The notes under the pieces: generated by a model
Database searches by the model: none
What the model saw: the letters and a program-made list of their open reading frames with translations, nothing else
What the model was told of the DNA's origin: nothing
Shown here: positions 19,456-28,662 of the stretch, in pieces
Numbering within the stretch: position 1 is the stretch's first letter
Layout of the letters: each line of letters opens with the position of its first letter
Assembly (NCBI RefSeq): GCF_900141705.1
Contig: NZ_FQYM01000009.1
Coordinates: 31,527 to 95,526 of the forward strand
Source of the DNA: Fibrobacter sp. UWP2
Lineage (GTDB): Bacteria > Fibrobacterota > Fibrobacteria > Fibrobacterales > Fibrobacteraceae
Direction of reading: 5' to 3'
Length of the DNA stretch: 64,000 nucleotides
Program-made: the position numbers and the translations under genes

Positions 19456-19648
19456 ATTACTCCAAAAGGACTAATTTTCTAGGAAATATATAAAAAAAAA
19501 GCCAAATGTTTAAAAAAATAAGGATTTTGAGTGTTTTCATCGCCTGTTTTTGATGAAGGTCAACCATAATTACATATTTAAGGTGTTTTTCTTGTAAAAA
19601 TTTCTACTTTTTAGCCCGTAAATTTTAACCCTAAAAGAGGAATCCATA

Positions 19649-20905
19649 ATGGCAAAGCTCTCTATCGAAGATCTCGAACTCGCCGGCAAGCGCGTGTTCA
19701 TCCGTGTTGACTTCAACGTTCCGCAGGACAAGGTGACTGGCGAAATCACCAACACCAAGCGTATCGAAGCCGCCCTCCCGACCATCCAGTACGCTCTCGA
19801 TCACGGTGCAGCAGTCGTGCTCGCTTCCCACCTCGGCCGTCCGAATGGCGAAAAGAACATGAAGTACACGCTCGCTCCGGTTGCCAAGAAGCTCGAAGAA
19901 CTCATCAAGAAGCCGGTGAAGTTCCTCTCCGACTGCGTGGGTCCGGAAGTCGAAGCCGCCTGCGCCGCTATCAAGCCGGGTGAAATCATCCTCCTCGAAA
20001 ACCTCCGCTTCCACATCGAAGAAGAAGGCAAGCGCAAGATCAAGAACGCCGATGGCACCGAAACCAAGGAAAAGGCCGACAAGGAAGCCGTCAAGGCCTT
20101 CCGTGCAAGCCTCACCAAGCTCGCTGACGTTTATGTGAACGACGCTTTCGGTACCGCTCACCGCGACCACTCCTCCATGACTGGTGTTGAACTTCCGCAG
20201 CGTGCCGCCGGTTTCCTCATGAACAAGGAACTCAAGGCATTCGACCAGGTGCTCAACAATCCTCCGCGTCCGTTCCTCGCCATCCTCGGCGGTGCCAAGG
20301 TCGCCGACAAGATCCAGCTCATCAACAACCTCCTCGACAAGGCCGACAAGATCATCATCGGCGGTGGCATGGCTTTCACCTTCAAGAAGGTTTTGAACAA
20401 CATCGAAATCGGTTCTTCTCTGTTTGACGAAGAAGGCGCCAAGCTCGTTCCGGATCTGATGGCCAAGGCCAAGGCTGCCGGCAAGGAAATCATCCTCCCG
20501 GTCGACTACATCGCTGCCGACAAGTTCGCTGCCGACGCTGCCACGAAGGCTGTCTCTGACGCCGAAGGCATTCCGGCTGGCTGGATGGGCCTCGATGTGG
20601 GCGCTGAATCCACCAAGCTCTTCGTGAACGCTATCAAGTCCGCCAAGACCATCGTCTGGAACGGCCCTGCAGGCGTGTTCGAATTCGAAGCCTTCGAAAA
20701 GGCTACCAAGGCTATGGCCGACGCTATCGTCGAAGCTACCGCTGCCGGCGCAATCACCGTGATCGGTGGTGGCGATACCGCTACGGCTGCCAAGAAGTAC
20801 GGTGCCGACAAGAAGGTGACCCACACCTCTACGGGTGGTGGCGCTTCCCTCGAACTTCTTGAGGGAAAAACCTTGCCTGGTGTAGCAGTGCTTACTGACA
20901 AGTAA
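19649..20905 (+). CDS. pgk: Phosphoglycerate kinase
   Basis: 418 residues. Transfers phosphate from 1,3-bisphosphoglycerate to ADP in glycolysis. Clear landmarks are [73 protein letters not shown] and the C-terminal GGGDTATAA with [14 protein letters not shown]. It is slightly longer than most (about 390-400) because of a Lys/Glu-rich insert around residues 128-150. AAAGAGGAA precedes the ATG. Single gene with its own terminator; highly biased codon use indicates strong expression. Confidence 0.98.
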   Translation: MAKLSIEDLELAGKRVFIRVDFNVPQDKVTGEITNTKRIEAALPTIQYALDHGAAVVLASHLGRPNGEKNMKYTLAPVAKKLEELIKKPVKFLSDCVGPEVEAACAAIKPGEIILLENLRFHIEEEGKRKIKNADGTETKEKADKEAVKAFRASLTKLADVYVNDAFGTAHRDHSSMTGVELPQRAAGFLMNKELKAFDQVLNNPPRPFLAILGGAKVADKIQLINNLLDKADKIIIGGGMAFTFKKVLNNIEIGSSLFDEEGAKLVPDLMAKAKAAGKEIILPVDYIAADKFAADAATKAVSDAEGIPAGWMGLDVGAESTKLFVNAIKSAKTIVWNGPAGVFEFEAFEKATKAMADAIVEATAAGAITVIGGGDTATAAKKYGADKKVTHTSTGGGASLELLEGKTLPGVAVLTDK

Positions 20906-20932
20906 TTCAAAAACAAATTTTGAATTTTATAA

Positions 20933-20964
20933 AGACTCTGCATTTTCGCAGGGTCTTTTTTTTA
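20933..20964 (+). terminator. pgk terminator
   Basis: Hairpin 20933-20956 pairs AGACTCTGC with GCAGGGTCT (one G-T pair) and runs into eight Ts. A weaker AT hairpin (ATTCAAAA with TTTTGAAT) lies just upstream. Confidence 0.85.
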
Positions 20965-20968
20965 TATT
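20963..20968 (+). promoter_or_regulatory. TATATT -10-like box for the Cys-motif gene
   Basis: TATATT overlaps the T-tract of the pgk terminator and lies 34 bases before the ATG at 21002, leaving room for a normal leader with TCGGAGGAAAT. Confidence 0.4.
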
Positions 20969-21001
20969 GTGCGATTGAATCATCCATCCTTCGGAGGAAA
21001 T

Positions 21002-21355
21002 ATGTCCATCGCCGAGTTAGCAAAAACATTCCATGCAGACAAGCGCGGTAACTGCGCGATGTCGGTAGCTTATGGCTATGCGCGGGCTCACGGCAAGTCG
21101 GACGAGGAGTCGGTGGCTTATGCGGCGCCTTTCAAGGGGCTTTCGGGTGGCCGCGCTCCGGACGGACTTTGCGGGGCGCTTCACATGGCGAAGCTTTTGC
21201 AGCCGGACCATGCCGATGCCATTGAGCAGTTCTTCCGTGAAGGAGCCAAGGGCGTCGCCCGCTGCAAGGAAATCCGCCCGACGGCGGTTATCCCCTGCAA
21301 CCGCTGCGTGGCTTTGGCGGGCGAGGCGCTCGACTTTTTGGAGCAGGACGCGTAG
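21002..21355 (+). CDS. C_GCAxxG_C_C-type cysteine-motif protein
   Basis: 117 residues. The spacing of cysteines (GNCAMSVAYGYA near 18, GGRAPDGLCGALHMAKLL near 50, RCKEIRP near 85, CNRCVALAGEAL near 99) fits the C_GCAxxG_C_C family of small putative redox or metal-binding proteins common in anaerobes; their biochemical role is not established. GGAGGAAAT sits just before the ATG at 21002, which was chosen over a longer reading from 20969. The next gene starts 23 bases downstream. Confidence 0.75.
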   Translation: MSIAELAKTFHADKRGNCAMSVAYGYARAHGKSDEESVAYAAPFKGLSGGRAPDGLCGALHMAKLLQPDHADAIEQFFREGAKGVARCKEIRPTAVIPCNRCVALAGEALDFLEQDA

Positions 21356-21378
21356 TTTTTTGCTAGATTTCAAAACAA

Positions 21379-21936
21379 ATGAAACCGGTTGTTTTTTTAT
21401 TTGCCCTTTTGACAACGCTCGCCTTTGCGCATGCCGCCGAGGCTGGCGCGGCCATGGTCCCCTTTGTTGTTCCCGATTCCTCTGCCGAACAGATTACGGT
21501 CCCTTTTGCTGCCCAGGCTTCTACAGCTTCGGCGGATTCTATGGTGACCGAACCTGCTGAACCTGCGATGGCGCCGGATTCGGCGGTGGTTCAACCGGCC
21601 GACCCCGACAGCCTCAAGTATTACGAGGTCGAGGCGTTCAAGTACCGCCAGGAACAAAAGCACAAGCACGCGGTCTCGAAAGTGCTTACCTGGGTCGCCG
21701 TGGGTGTGGGCGTTGCGGGAATGGGGACTCTCGCTGCCGGGTTCATGCTCGAGGACGAGGACCAGGGCAAAATTTGCCGCGGTGTTGGCGGCGGCATTCT
21801 TTTGGGTGCCCTTGTGACCATGGGCTTCTCGTTCGGTTTTGACCTCTCTGCCGAGGGCTTAAGGGTCAAGGCGCACTATTATGACCAAAAGCTGGCTGAC
21901 TACAAGCGCCGTCACTCGGCTTTGAATCCAGAATAA
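21379..21936 (+). CDS. Small envelope protein with signal peptide and hairpin of membrane segments
   Basis: 185 residues, not recognised. A signal sequence (MKPVVFLFALLTTLAFAHA) is followed by an Ala/Pro/Glu-rich spacer (about 25-70) and a charged stretch (YYEVEAFKYRQEQKHKHAVSK). Two hydrophobic segments near 97-118 (VLTWVAVGVGVAGMGTLAAG) and 132-152 then lead to a charged C-terminus (KLADYKRRHSALNPE). Overall plan (signal, spacer, late pair of hydrophobic segments) resembles the 354-residue protein at 18391-19455, though no sequence similarity was noticed. It starts 23 bases after the Cys-motif gene. Confidence 0.7.
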   Translation: MKPVVFLFALLTTLAFAHAAEAGAAMVPFVVPDSSAEQITVPFAAQASTASADSMVTEPAEPAMAPDSAVVQPADPDSLKYYEVEAFKYRQEQKHKHAVSKVLTWVAVGVGVAGMGTLAAGFMLEDEDQGKICRGVGGGILLGALVTMGFSFGFDLSAEGLRVKAHYYDQKLADYKRRHSALNPE

Positions 21937-21985
21937 CTATCTTTGCCCCAGTGTTTGGATGTGCATGGCTAACAAAAGGAGACTT

Positions 21986-23221
21986 ATGAAAAGCCGTCTT
22001 TGTGCGATTGCCTTATTTGCTGGGGTGAATTTGCTTTTGGGTTGCGGGGAAGATAGCTCCGCGACAAGTTCTAACGAAACCGCGCAAACAGGAACCCCAG
22101 CCGCCGCCGATACGGCGACGACCCCGGTCGATGTGGACGACCCGCAGCAGGTGCTGCAACCTTGTGATGTGGAAGGCCAGTTTATTTGGGAAGTGGCGGG
22201 CAAATCTTATTTTGAGTGCGAAAACGGCTTTTTTGCCCGCAAAGAGGTGCTCCCGCACACGCCGGGCTTTAACCCGTGCCAGTTCAACATGGGGGCCGCC
22301 TGGCAGGCCGCCCACGAAGAAGAGGAAACCTATGACGGCCTCGACTACATTGCAGTGTGGCTCGGCGACAATGACTGGTACAATGAGTTTGAAAAGCGCA
22401 TGGTCGAGATGTGCGTGAAGGTGCATGCAACGCCCATGATTTACGCCTACGTGATTGCGGAGTTTGGCAAGGACAATGGTCTTGTGGACTGCGACATGAT
22501 TGACGAGGAACACCCGAACAGCCTTTGCACCCACGGGGCGAACATCATCCGCGAGTTCTTCTTTGATTCCATTTTGACGCGTTATGCGACGTACGCCTCC
22601 GGTATGAGGGAACAACTGTCGGTTTTCCTGGACCAGAATCCCGATACCTACGAGACGATTTGGCTTATTGAGCCGGACTTTTACCAGTATTCCGAGACGG
22701 GGTCCAGGCAGCGCTCGCTTGCCGACTCCGGCAAGGCGCAGATTGGCGGTGGCATCCCCGATGCCGAGATGGGGCTTTACTTTGCGCAGATCGTGGGGAC
22801 GATCAAGCAGTACTTGCCTGCCGCCAAGATTGCCATCGACATTTCGCCCTGGATTTCGGACTGGCCCGAAACGAGCCAGTCCGCTTGGTACTCCAACTTT
22901 GACATGAGCCTTGTGGACTACGCCAGCACCTCGGGCGGCGGGACCGCGGCGAACAATGCGAAAATTCGTGCGGGCAACAAGGCTACCTGGCAAGAGATTT
23001 ATGCGGTCACGGGCAAGCCAATCCTTGCCGACGCCGGCTACGACAAGGGCGGTCAGGGCACCGGTCACTCCAAGATTTGGGACATGGTGGCGAACTTGAA
23101 TGCCCGCATTGCCGATAACGTAGTTGGCGTGATGCAGATGGACGCCTCGCTCGACTACCCGGCGGTTGCCGATACCATCAGACCGCAACTCAAAGTGAAC
23201 TACCCGTGGTGCGTGCAATAA
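21986..23221 (+). CDS. Lipoprotein with a TIM-barrel glycosidase-like domain
   Basis: 411 residues from the ATG at 21986, which has AAAGGAGA upstream. Lipobox LLLGC gives Cys20. A Thr/Ala-rich linker (to about 55) precedes a domain of about 350 residues with an alternating strand/helix pattern: DYIAVWLGDNDWYNEF, ATPMIYAYVIAEF, TIWLIEPDFYQYS, AKIAIDISPWISDW, KPILADAGYD, NVVGVMQMD. The IEPD phrase at a strand end, followed by an ISPW strand, recalls GH6 cellulases (VIEPDxLAN) and other barrel hydrolases. The rest does not match a family I can name. Surface location and cellulolytic context make a polysaccharide-active role plausible; this is inference. Confidence 0.65.
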   Translation: MKSRLCAIALFAGVNLLLGCGEDSSATSSNETAQTGTPAAADTATTPVDVDDPQQVLQPCDVEGQFIWEVAGKSYFECENGFFARKEVLPHTPGFNPCQFNMGAAWQAAHEEEETYDGLDYIAVWLGDNDWYNEFEKRMVEMCVKVHATPMIYAYVIAEFGKDNGLVDCDMIDEEHPNSLCTHGANIIREFFFDSILTRYATYASGMREQLSVFLDQNPDTYETIWLIEPDFYQYSETGSRQRSLADSGKAQIGGGIPDAEMGLYFAQIVGTIKQYLPAAKIAIDISPWISDWPETSQSAWYSNFDMSLVDYASTSGGGTAANNAKIRAGNKATWQEIYAVTGKPILADAGYDKGGQGTGHSKIWDMVANLNARIADNVVGVMQMDASLDYPAVADTIRPQLKVNYPWCVQ

Positions 23222-23258
23222 AAAAAGCTATCTTTTACGCCGTAAAGTAGAGGTTCCT

Positions 23259-23873
23259 ATGTCTATAACGGTCGTGGATTACAAAGCTGGCAACTTGACT
23301 TCGGTGATGAACGCGCTTAGGCACATTGGTGTGGACGCCAAGGTGAGCGACGACGCCGAGGAGATTGCCAAGGCCACTCGCCTGATATTCCCGGGTGTGG
23401 GTGCCGCCGCATCGGCCATGGAGACTCTTACCCGCACGGGCATCGGCGAAGCCATTAGGATGGTGGTCAAGGCGGGGAACCCGGTGCTTGGCATTTGCAT
23501 TGGTTGCCAGATCATTTTGGAAGAGAGCGAAGAGGATGGAGGTGTCAAAACCCTCGGGCTTTTGCCTGGCAAGGCGGTCCGCTTCAAGGACGAGCCCGGC
23601 CTCAAGATCCCGCACATGGGCTGGAATCAGGTGAATTTCACTCGCGAGCACCCGATTATGAAGGGGATCCGCAGTGGCTGCGACTTCTATTATGTGCACT
23701 CGTATTTCCCGCAGGTCCCAGCGGAGTACAGTTTTGCCGAGACGACCTACGGCACACAGACTTTTTCGGGGCTCATTGGCAATGGCAACCTAGTGGCAAG
23801 CCAGTTCCACCAAGAAAAAAGTGGCGAAGTGGGTCTTGCCATGCTCAAAAACTTCTGCGAATGGAAGGTGTAG
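23259..23873 (+). CDS. hisH: Imidazole glycerol phosphate synthase, glutaminase subunit
   Basis: 204 residues. Supplies ammonia to HisF in histidine synthesis. Class I glutamine amidotransferase features are visible: N-terminal VVDYKAGNLTSVMNAL, oxyanion region FPGVGAAASAMETL, catalytic Cys in GICIGCQIILEES (about residue 80), and the His/Glu pair in SQFHQEKSGEVG near the end. The phrase MGWNQV is also typical of HisH. It stands alone here, without hisF or other his genes; the partner must be elsewhere. Confidence 0.95.
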   Translation: MSITVVDYKAGNLTSVMNALRHIGVDAKVSDDAEEIAKATRLIFPGVGAAASAMETLTRTGIGEAIRMVVKAGNPVLGICIGCQIILEESEEDGGVKTLGLLPGKAVRFKDEPGLKIPHMGWNQVNFTREHPIMKGIRSGCDFYYVHSYFPQVPAEYSFAETTYGTQTFSGLIGNGNLVASQFHQEKSGEVGLAMLKNFCEWKV

Positions 23874-23910
23874 CCGCCCAGGGGGACTTCACTTGGCCCG
23901 GAAAAATGAT

Positions 23911-23916
23911 TATATT
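23911..23916 (+). promoter_or_regulatory. TATATT box upstream of the DUF3078 gene
   Basis: TATATT lies 58 bases before the ATG at 23975, in the gap after hisH. It suggests an independent promoter for this outer-membrane protein gene. Confidence 0.35.
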
Positions 23917-23974
23917 AGGTTTTAACTAACACTCGGCCTACTGGTGTTGACCACGGCCATAACAAAGGAATAAT

Positions 23975-24847
23975 ATGAAACTCAAAAAAGTTCTCATGGC
24001 TTGTGCTGCCGCTTGTGCTTTTGCCGCTCCTGCTATGGCAGAAGGAGGCATGTTCGAGGGCGCTCTTCCCGAAAACTGGACTGCCGACGTGGTTGCCGCT
24101 GTCAAGTACAACTACTACAACTTCCACAACTGGCAGCAAGACGGTACGTCGAACTCCATGTGGCTCGTGACCTACCATGCCGACGTTCAGGGCAAGTGGA
24201 AAATCGCCAACTGGCGTAACCTCGTCGACATCGAGCTCGGTCAAACGTGGACCGAGGGCTTTGGCACCCGCAAGTCCGCCGACAAGCTCTTCTGGGAGTC
24301 CATGCTCGACTTCAACATGACCGAACAGGTCAAACCCTACATTGGCAACCGCTTTGAAACCCAGATAATGAAGGGTTACGCTTATAGCGAAGACGAAAAC
24401 GGCGACGAAGTCAAGACGGCTATTTCTAGCTTTATGGATCCGGCTTACGAAACGCAGGTTGCCGGTATCGCCTACATCCCGAACGACAACTTCTCCCAGC
24501 GTATCGGTTTTGCAAACCGTATGACCATTTCTAATGGCTACGGCTTTGCCGACGACCCGGATACCGAGAAGTTCGAAAAGTTCAAGGACGAACCGGGTTT
24601 GGAATCCATCACCGAAGTCAAGTACGCATTCTCTGACGTTGTCAACTTCCACAGCCGCTTGTGGGCGTTTGTGAATTTCGAAGGTACCGACGAAATCGAC
24701 GGCAAGTGGGAGAACCTCCTCTCGGTGCAGCTGATGCCCTTCATTGAGCTCCAGGTTGGCTTCGACATGGCCTACGACAAGGATTTGGACGAGGATGCCC
24801 AGTACAAGAACATGGTGCTCTTTGGTCTGACCTGGCGCTGGTTCTAA
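23975..24847 (+). CDS. DUF3078-like outer membrane beta-barrel protein
   Basis: 290 residues. A signal peptide (MKLKKVLMACAAACAFAAPAMA) precedes a series of amphipathic strands and an aromatic C-terminus (FGLTWRWF), as expected for an outer-membrane barrel. The region FHNWQQDGTSNSMWLVTYHADVQGKWKIANWRN with ELGQTW and KLFWESML matches the pattern of DUF3078 proteins of Bacteroidetes-type bacteria, whose function is unknown. AAAGGAATAAT precedes the ATG. It is followed by the 96-bp tandem repeat and then a terminator, giving a long 3' untranslated region. Confidence 0.8.
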   Translation: MKLKKVLMACAAACAFAAPAMAEGGMFEGALPENWTADVVAAVKYNYYNFHNWQQDGTSNSMWLVTYHADVQGKWKIANWRNLVDIELGQTWTEGFGTRKSADKLFWESMLDFNMTEQVKPYIGNRFETQIMKGYAYSEDENGDEVKTAISSFMDPAYETQVAGIAYIPNDNFSQRIGFANRMTISNGYGFADDPDTEKFEKFKDEPGLESITEVKYAFSDVVNFHSRLWAFVNFEGTDEIDGKWENLLSVQLMPFIELQVGFDMAYDKDLDEDAQYKNMVLFGLTWRWF

Positions 24848-24851
24848 TGAG

Positions 24852-25050
24852 ACCGCTCGTTCGACGTCTCTGGCGTAGAACCTTCGGATACTCACTCGCT
24901 CTCGTCTCCATCGCCGATTAATATCGGCGATTACGGCTCACGGGGATACCGCTCGTTCGACGTCTCTGGCGTAGAACCTTCGGATACTCACTCGCTCTCG
25001 TCTCCATCGCCGATTAATATCGGCGATTACGGCTCACGGGGAGACCGCTC
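24852..25050. repeat. 96-bp tandem repeat, about two copies, each with a hairpin
   Basis: Copies start at 24852 and 24948, and a third partial copy begins at 25044. The 96-base period is nearly exact. Each full unit contains a 9-bp stem (ATCGCCGAT, loop TAAT, ATCGGCGAT). No open frame of note runs through it. It lies between the DUF3078 stop and its terminator, so it would be transcribed. Confidence 0.9.
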
Positions 25051-25077
25051 GCGTCTTTACGTCGATAAACAATTTAG

Positions 25078-25104
25078 TCCCTGCCTTCGGGCGGGGATTT
25101 TTTT
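25078..25104 (+). terminator. Terminator downstream of the 96-bp repeats
   Basis: TCCCTGCC and GGCGGGGA arms with a TTCG loop (25078-25097) followed by seven Ts. It ends transcription from DUF3078 before the convergent gene. Confidence 0.85.
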
Positions 25105-25138
25105 GTATGCGGTCGTACCGGACGTGCTAGTTTGTCTG

Positions 25139-25756
25139 TTATCGGTCGATGCTGAGAAGGTCTTCCAACCAGGCGTCGCGCTGCTTGCGGAGCTTTTCGA
25201 GGGCGTCGTCCTCGGCGCCGCTCTCGTTGCATGCCTTGGCGAGTTCGCGGTAGCTTTCGAGAAGCTTGTTTGCTTTGGGGTAGGCGGGAGTAAGCGCGGT
25301 CAGCGCCTCTTCGATGGCCTTGTCGGAGTAGAGCCTCGAGATGCCCTCCAGGGAGCGCTCCACGTAGGTCCGTTGGTCCCCGTTTTTAAAGGCGGTCTCG
25401 GCCTCGGCGAATTCCATGGGCTTTAGCTGGTCAATGTAGGCGCAAGCCTGCACGTAGAGGGCGTCGCATTCCACGTAGTTCGCCATCGTCTTGGCCAGGT
25501 CCAGTTGTTTTTTGATGAACGGGCGGTACCCGTCGGCGTCAAAGGGGAGGCCCTGCCCGTCGCAGAATTCCTTGAGATTTTGCAGGTTCAGCTCCGCAGG
25601 GCTGTTCAGCAGGCACTCCTTGAGTACCGCCATTTTGTCTTTGGCGGGGAGCCTTTGGAACGATTCCGTTTTGGCGCTGTTTGCCTTGATGTGGAGCCAA
25701 AACACCCTCAAAAGAATCAGGGCTATGGCGATAGTGAACAATAGTGACCAATTCAT
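25139..25756 (-). CDS. Membrane-anchored helical protein of unknown function
   Basis: 205 residues, not recognised. One N-terminal membrane segment (LLFTIAIALILLRVFWLHI, residues 5-23) anchors a soluble, mostly helical domain rich in Ala/Leu/Glu/Lys. The run of paired helices (VECDALYVQACAYIDQLKP, AEAETAFKNGDQRTYVERSLEGI, KANKLLESYRELAKAC) recalls TPR-like folds, but no repeat was clear enough to assign. The last 30 residues are charged (EDDALEKLRKQRDAWLEDL). Single gene, convergent with DUF3078 and divergent from the fibro-slime gene. Confidence 0.7.
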   Translation of the reverse strand: MNWSLLFTIAIALILLRVFWLHIKANSAKTESFQRLPAKDKMAVLKECLLNSPAELNLQNLKEFCDGQGLPFDADGYRPFIKKQLDLAKTMANYVECDALYVQACAYIDQLKPMEFAEAETAFKNGDQRTYVERSLEGISRLYSDKAIEEALTALTPAYPKANKLLESYRELAKACNESGAEDDALEKLRKQRDAWLEDLLSIDR

Positions 25757-25918
25757 GGTTCAAATTTACCCAAAACTTCATGTTTTATGTCACGGAAAAC
25801 GCGCAAAACCCCTTTTTACATAGTTTTTTCAAAAAAATAAGAACTTAAAATGCCGATTTTGGTTTATATTTAAGGGGTATATTTGGATCCTATATAATAT
25901 AGGTGGAGATTGGATTAT

Positions 25919-28639
25919 ATGAAAATCGAAAAGACTCTATTGATGGCCGGATTGGCTTTCGGTGTAACGAATGTTTTTGCTAAGTCCACTGTGGATTGTA
26001 CAAGTCCGCAAGACAAGGGAAAACAGTGTGCCGAACTGGACATCGTGGTCCGCGACTTCCAGGTGATTCACCCTGACTTTGAAAACTTTTACGAAGAAGC
26101 TTCGGTAAACCTCAACGCTTCTTGGACGTCGCCGGGCTATAGGGACGACACAACCTGGATGCAGAAGCGTGCCGACGCCGCATGGGGCTGCGCCAACGCC
26201 GACCCCGGTAATGGTCGCGACAACTCCGCTTTGGGTATTTACATTGGTACGGACGCTTACCCGATTGCCATGAACCCGGGTATCCCGTCGCAGTTGCCCA
26301 CTTACCTGCAGACCAAGCTTTCTGCGACCGGCCAAAAGGCCTTTTATGGTGAGTTCGACTGCGGGGGCAAAAAGCAGAGAGGCTACGAACACGAAATGAC
26401 CTCTTGCAGCAAGGACTGGTCGAAGCCGGTGCTCGTGACCCCGGGCATGGTCAACCAGTACTTGACTTTTAAACCCGAACTTGGCGACGACATGATGTAC
26501 GAGCCGGTCATTAGCCGTGCCCGTATGGCGTGCGACAACCAGTACTTTGACCAGTGGTACGCCGACTACGATGCCGCGGGCAACAGCCTCCAGCAGTCCA
26601 ACATCAATACGCGTATGAACACGGTTCTCCAGTTGCCGTTGGTCGCTGGCACCAAGAACACCTTTGAAATCGACTACAACTGGAACAACGGTGGTTACTT
26701 CCCGCTCGATGTCGTCGATGCCAACAACAACTGGGTGGCCCAGTTTACCGGCGGCCAGTGCGCCTTTAGCACCCCCTGCCAGTTCGGTCCGCAGTCCCTC
26801 TCCATTTTCTGCCCGCCGTATCAGTACCTGTGGGCGGGCTCTCAAAAAGACTACATGGGTACCTCCACGGCTCAGCTGTGCTCCGATTGGAAGGCCAATG
26901 GCGGTCCTAAGACCCCGATGGCAGCCTCTATTGCTGCGGGTGCAAACGGAACTGTTGGTTCCCGCCATCTCCGCAACTACAACTTCACCATGATGGGCTA
27001 TGCCAAGTTCAAGTACAACAAGGGCGGCAAGGAAGTCTTTGAATTTACCGGTGACGACGACATGTGGATCTTTGTGGACGGCGTCCTTGTGGTGGACCTG
27101 GGTGGTACGCACTTGGCTGCTTCGGGTAAGGCCGACATGGACTACCTTTCGTCTTGGTCCCACGGATGCCTGCCGGGTCAGCCTCTTGCCGACCAGACGG
27201 GTGAAAACCAGAACTGCGACCGTGACCCCGCCGATGGCCAGTGGAAGAACGGCTCTTGGCACCATTTGCACTTCTTCTACGCAGACCGCCAGACCGATGG
27301 TTCTAACATGAAGATTCACTCGACGCTTTCGGAGCTTGCCAAGTCCCGTTATGGCCAGCCGGCTGTGGGCGAAGCCGTGGTGAAGGTGGATGATGACGGT
27401 AAGGTGACGAACAGCATATTCTTGAACACTACCTTGAATCCTACAACTGTTGAAGCGCTCCGTAATTCTGCTGCTACTCAAACTCCTGCGATGGTCATTG
27501 TCCGCGAAGTGACTGACCCCAACACGGGCAAAAAAACTCAAGTGGTCTATGGCTATATTCCCTCGACCTTTAGCGATGGTGTCGACAAGGGTGCCGATGG
27601 TGTTCTTTACCAGTTCGATGGCCAGCTGGTCGCCATGAATGCCGACGGCTCCTACACCCCAGTGGATGGCGGTTTGTTGGGCGGTGACTTGATTGCCTTT
27701 AACGTGGCTGGTACCACCGAAGGCCTGGATGAGTCCAACGATGACGGCGCCATTCCGACTGAAGTCTGGAATCAGTTGATGGCTTGGAGTAGCAAGATGA
27801 CTTACAACGTCACTTCTTCGACCGGTAAAGCTGTGGAAGGCTTCGACCCGCTCGAAGACTGGGCTAGCATTGAGTATACGGCTGTTGCCGTTGTGGAACT
27901 TATTCCCGATGGTCCGGGCATTTCCCGTCCCGATTTCTCAGAACAGTCTGAAAAGTTGACGAATGCTGCTGGCAGTGACGGCCTTAAGGAAGACCAGACT
28001 GCTGACTTGGTCCTGGTCTCGATTCCGGCAGTTCCTGGTCAGAACCCGTTGACCTGGGCTGTGGACAATGCCGATGAAATGATGAAGTCCGGTCAGAACG
28101 GTGGCTTGCCGACGTCGGTCAAGACGAAGGCTGGTGAAGTTCCTGTGACAGCAAGCAATGTGGCTGGTTTGAACGCTGGCTCGGGGACTACATTGTGCTA
28201 CAACGACGGTGCCGGCAAGAAGGGCAGCGCCAGCAGCGAAAGCTGCACGAGCTTCTCCTTTGCTACGTCTCAGCCGTTCCGCGTGAATATCCGCGTGTTC
28301 GACCATTTGGGCAATTTCGTGAACCAGTTCAACAAGTCTGTGACCGACGAAGACTTCTCAAAGGCTTTGGGAACGGGTGTTAAGGTTGCTGGTTGCGATG
28401 ATGCTCACCCGCTTTATGGTGGTACGGGCGCCATGCTTGCCAACATCAAGGTGTACCCTGTTTCCCAGGATGGCCGCCAGTTGGCAACTGGTCCGTACAT
28501 TTACCAGGTCACTGTCGTGATGGAAAAGTACGAGTACTGCTACATGGCTAAAGGCACCTCTCCGACCATCATGAACATGCCGTTCATGCGTTCGACCGAG
28601 ACTTATCGCCGCGGTTACCGTCGCGCCAAGGCAAAGTAA
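25919..28639 (+). CDS. Fibro-slime domain surface protein
   Basis: 906 residues from the ATG at 25919, preceded by GGTGGAGAT; an in-frame TTG lies 9 bases earlier. A signal peptide (ending NVFA) is followed by the fibro-slime domain (about 35-480): ELDIVVRDFQVIHPDFENF at the start, a PA14-like core (FEFTGDDDMWIFVDGVLVVD, near 375) and WHHLHFFYADRQTDGSNMKI near its end. Fibro-slime proteins are secreted proteins known from F. succinogenes; a role in adhesion to cellulose is suspected. A middle region of about 300 residues precedes a FlgD-like Ig fold (RVNIRVFDHLGNFVNQF, then GRQLATGPYIYQV) and a basic tail (RRGYRRAKAK). The large GH9 protein ends the same way. Confidence 0.93.
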   Translation: MKIEKTLLMAGLAFGVTNVFAKSTVDCTSPQDKGKQCAELDIVVRDFQVIHPDFENFYEEASVNLNASWTSPGYRDDTTWMQKRADAAWGCANADPGNGRDNSALGIYIGTDAYPIAMNPGIPSQLPTYLQTKLSATGQKAFYGEFDCGGKKQRGYEHEMTSCSKDWSKPVLVTPGMVNQYLTFKPELGDDMMYEPVISRARMACDNQYFDQWYADYDAAGNSLQQSNINTRMNTVLQLPLVAGTKNTFEIDYNWNNGGYFPLDVVDANNNWVAQFTGGQCAFSTPCQFGPQSLSIFCPPYQYLWAGSQKDYMGTSTAQLCSDWKANGGPKTPMAASIAAGANGTVGSRHLRNYNFTMMGYAKFKYNKGGKEVFEFTGDDDMWIFVDGVLVVDLGGTHLAASGKADMDYLSSWSHGCLPGQPLADQTGENQNCDRDPADGQWKNGSWHHLHFFYADRQTDGSNMKIHSTLSELAKSRYGQPAVGEAVVKVDDDGKVTNSIFLNTTLNPTTVEALRNSAATQTPAMVIVREVTDPNTGKKTQVVYGYIPSTFSDGVDKGADGVLYQFDGQLVAMNADGSYTPVDGGLLGGDLIAFNVAGTTEGLDESNDDGAIPTEVWNQLMAWSSKMTYNVTSSTGKAVEGFDPLEDWASIEYTAVAVVELIPDGPGISRPDFSEQSEKLTNAAGSDGLKEDQTADLVLVSIPAVPGQNPLTWAVDNADEMMKSGQNGGLPTSVKTKAGEVPVTASNVAGLNAGSGTTLCYNDGAGKKGSASSESCTSFSFATSQPFRVNIRVFDHLGNFVNQFNKSVTDEDFSKALGTGVKVAGCDDAHPLYGGTGAMLANIKVYPVSQDGRQLATGPYIYQVTVVMEKYEYCYMAKGTSPTIMNMPFMRSTETYRRGYRRAKAK

Positions 28640-28662
28640 TCCTAGAATTGAAGAATTTAAAA

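Noticed and set aside
24852..25050. Tandem repeat considered as a CRISPR array
   Set aside because: The units abut with a 96-base period and no variable spacers, and no cas genes are present.
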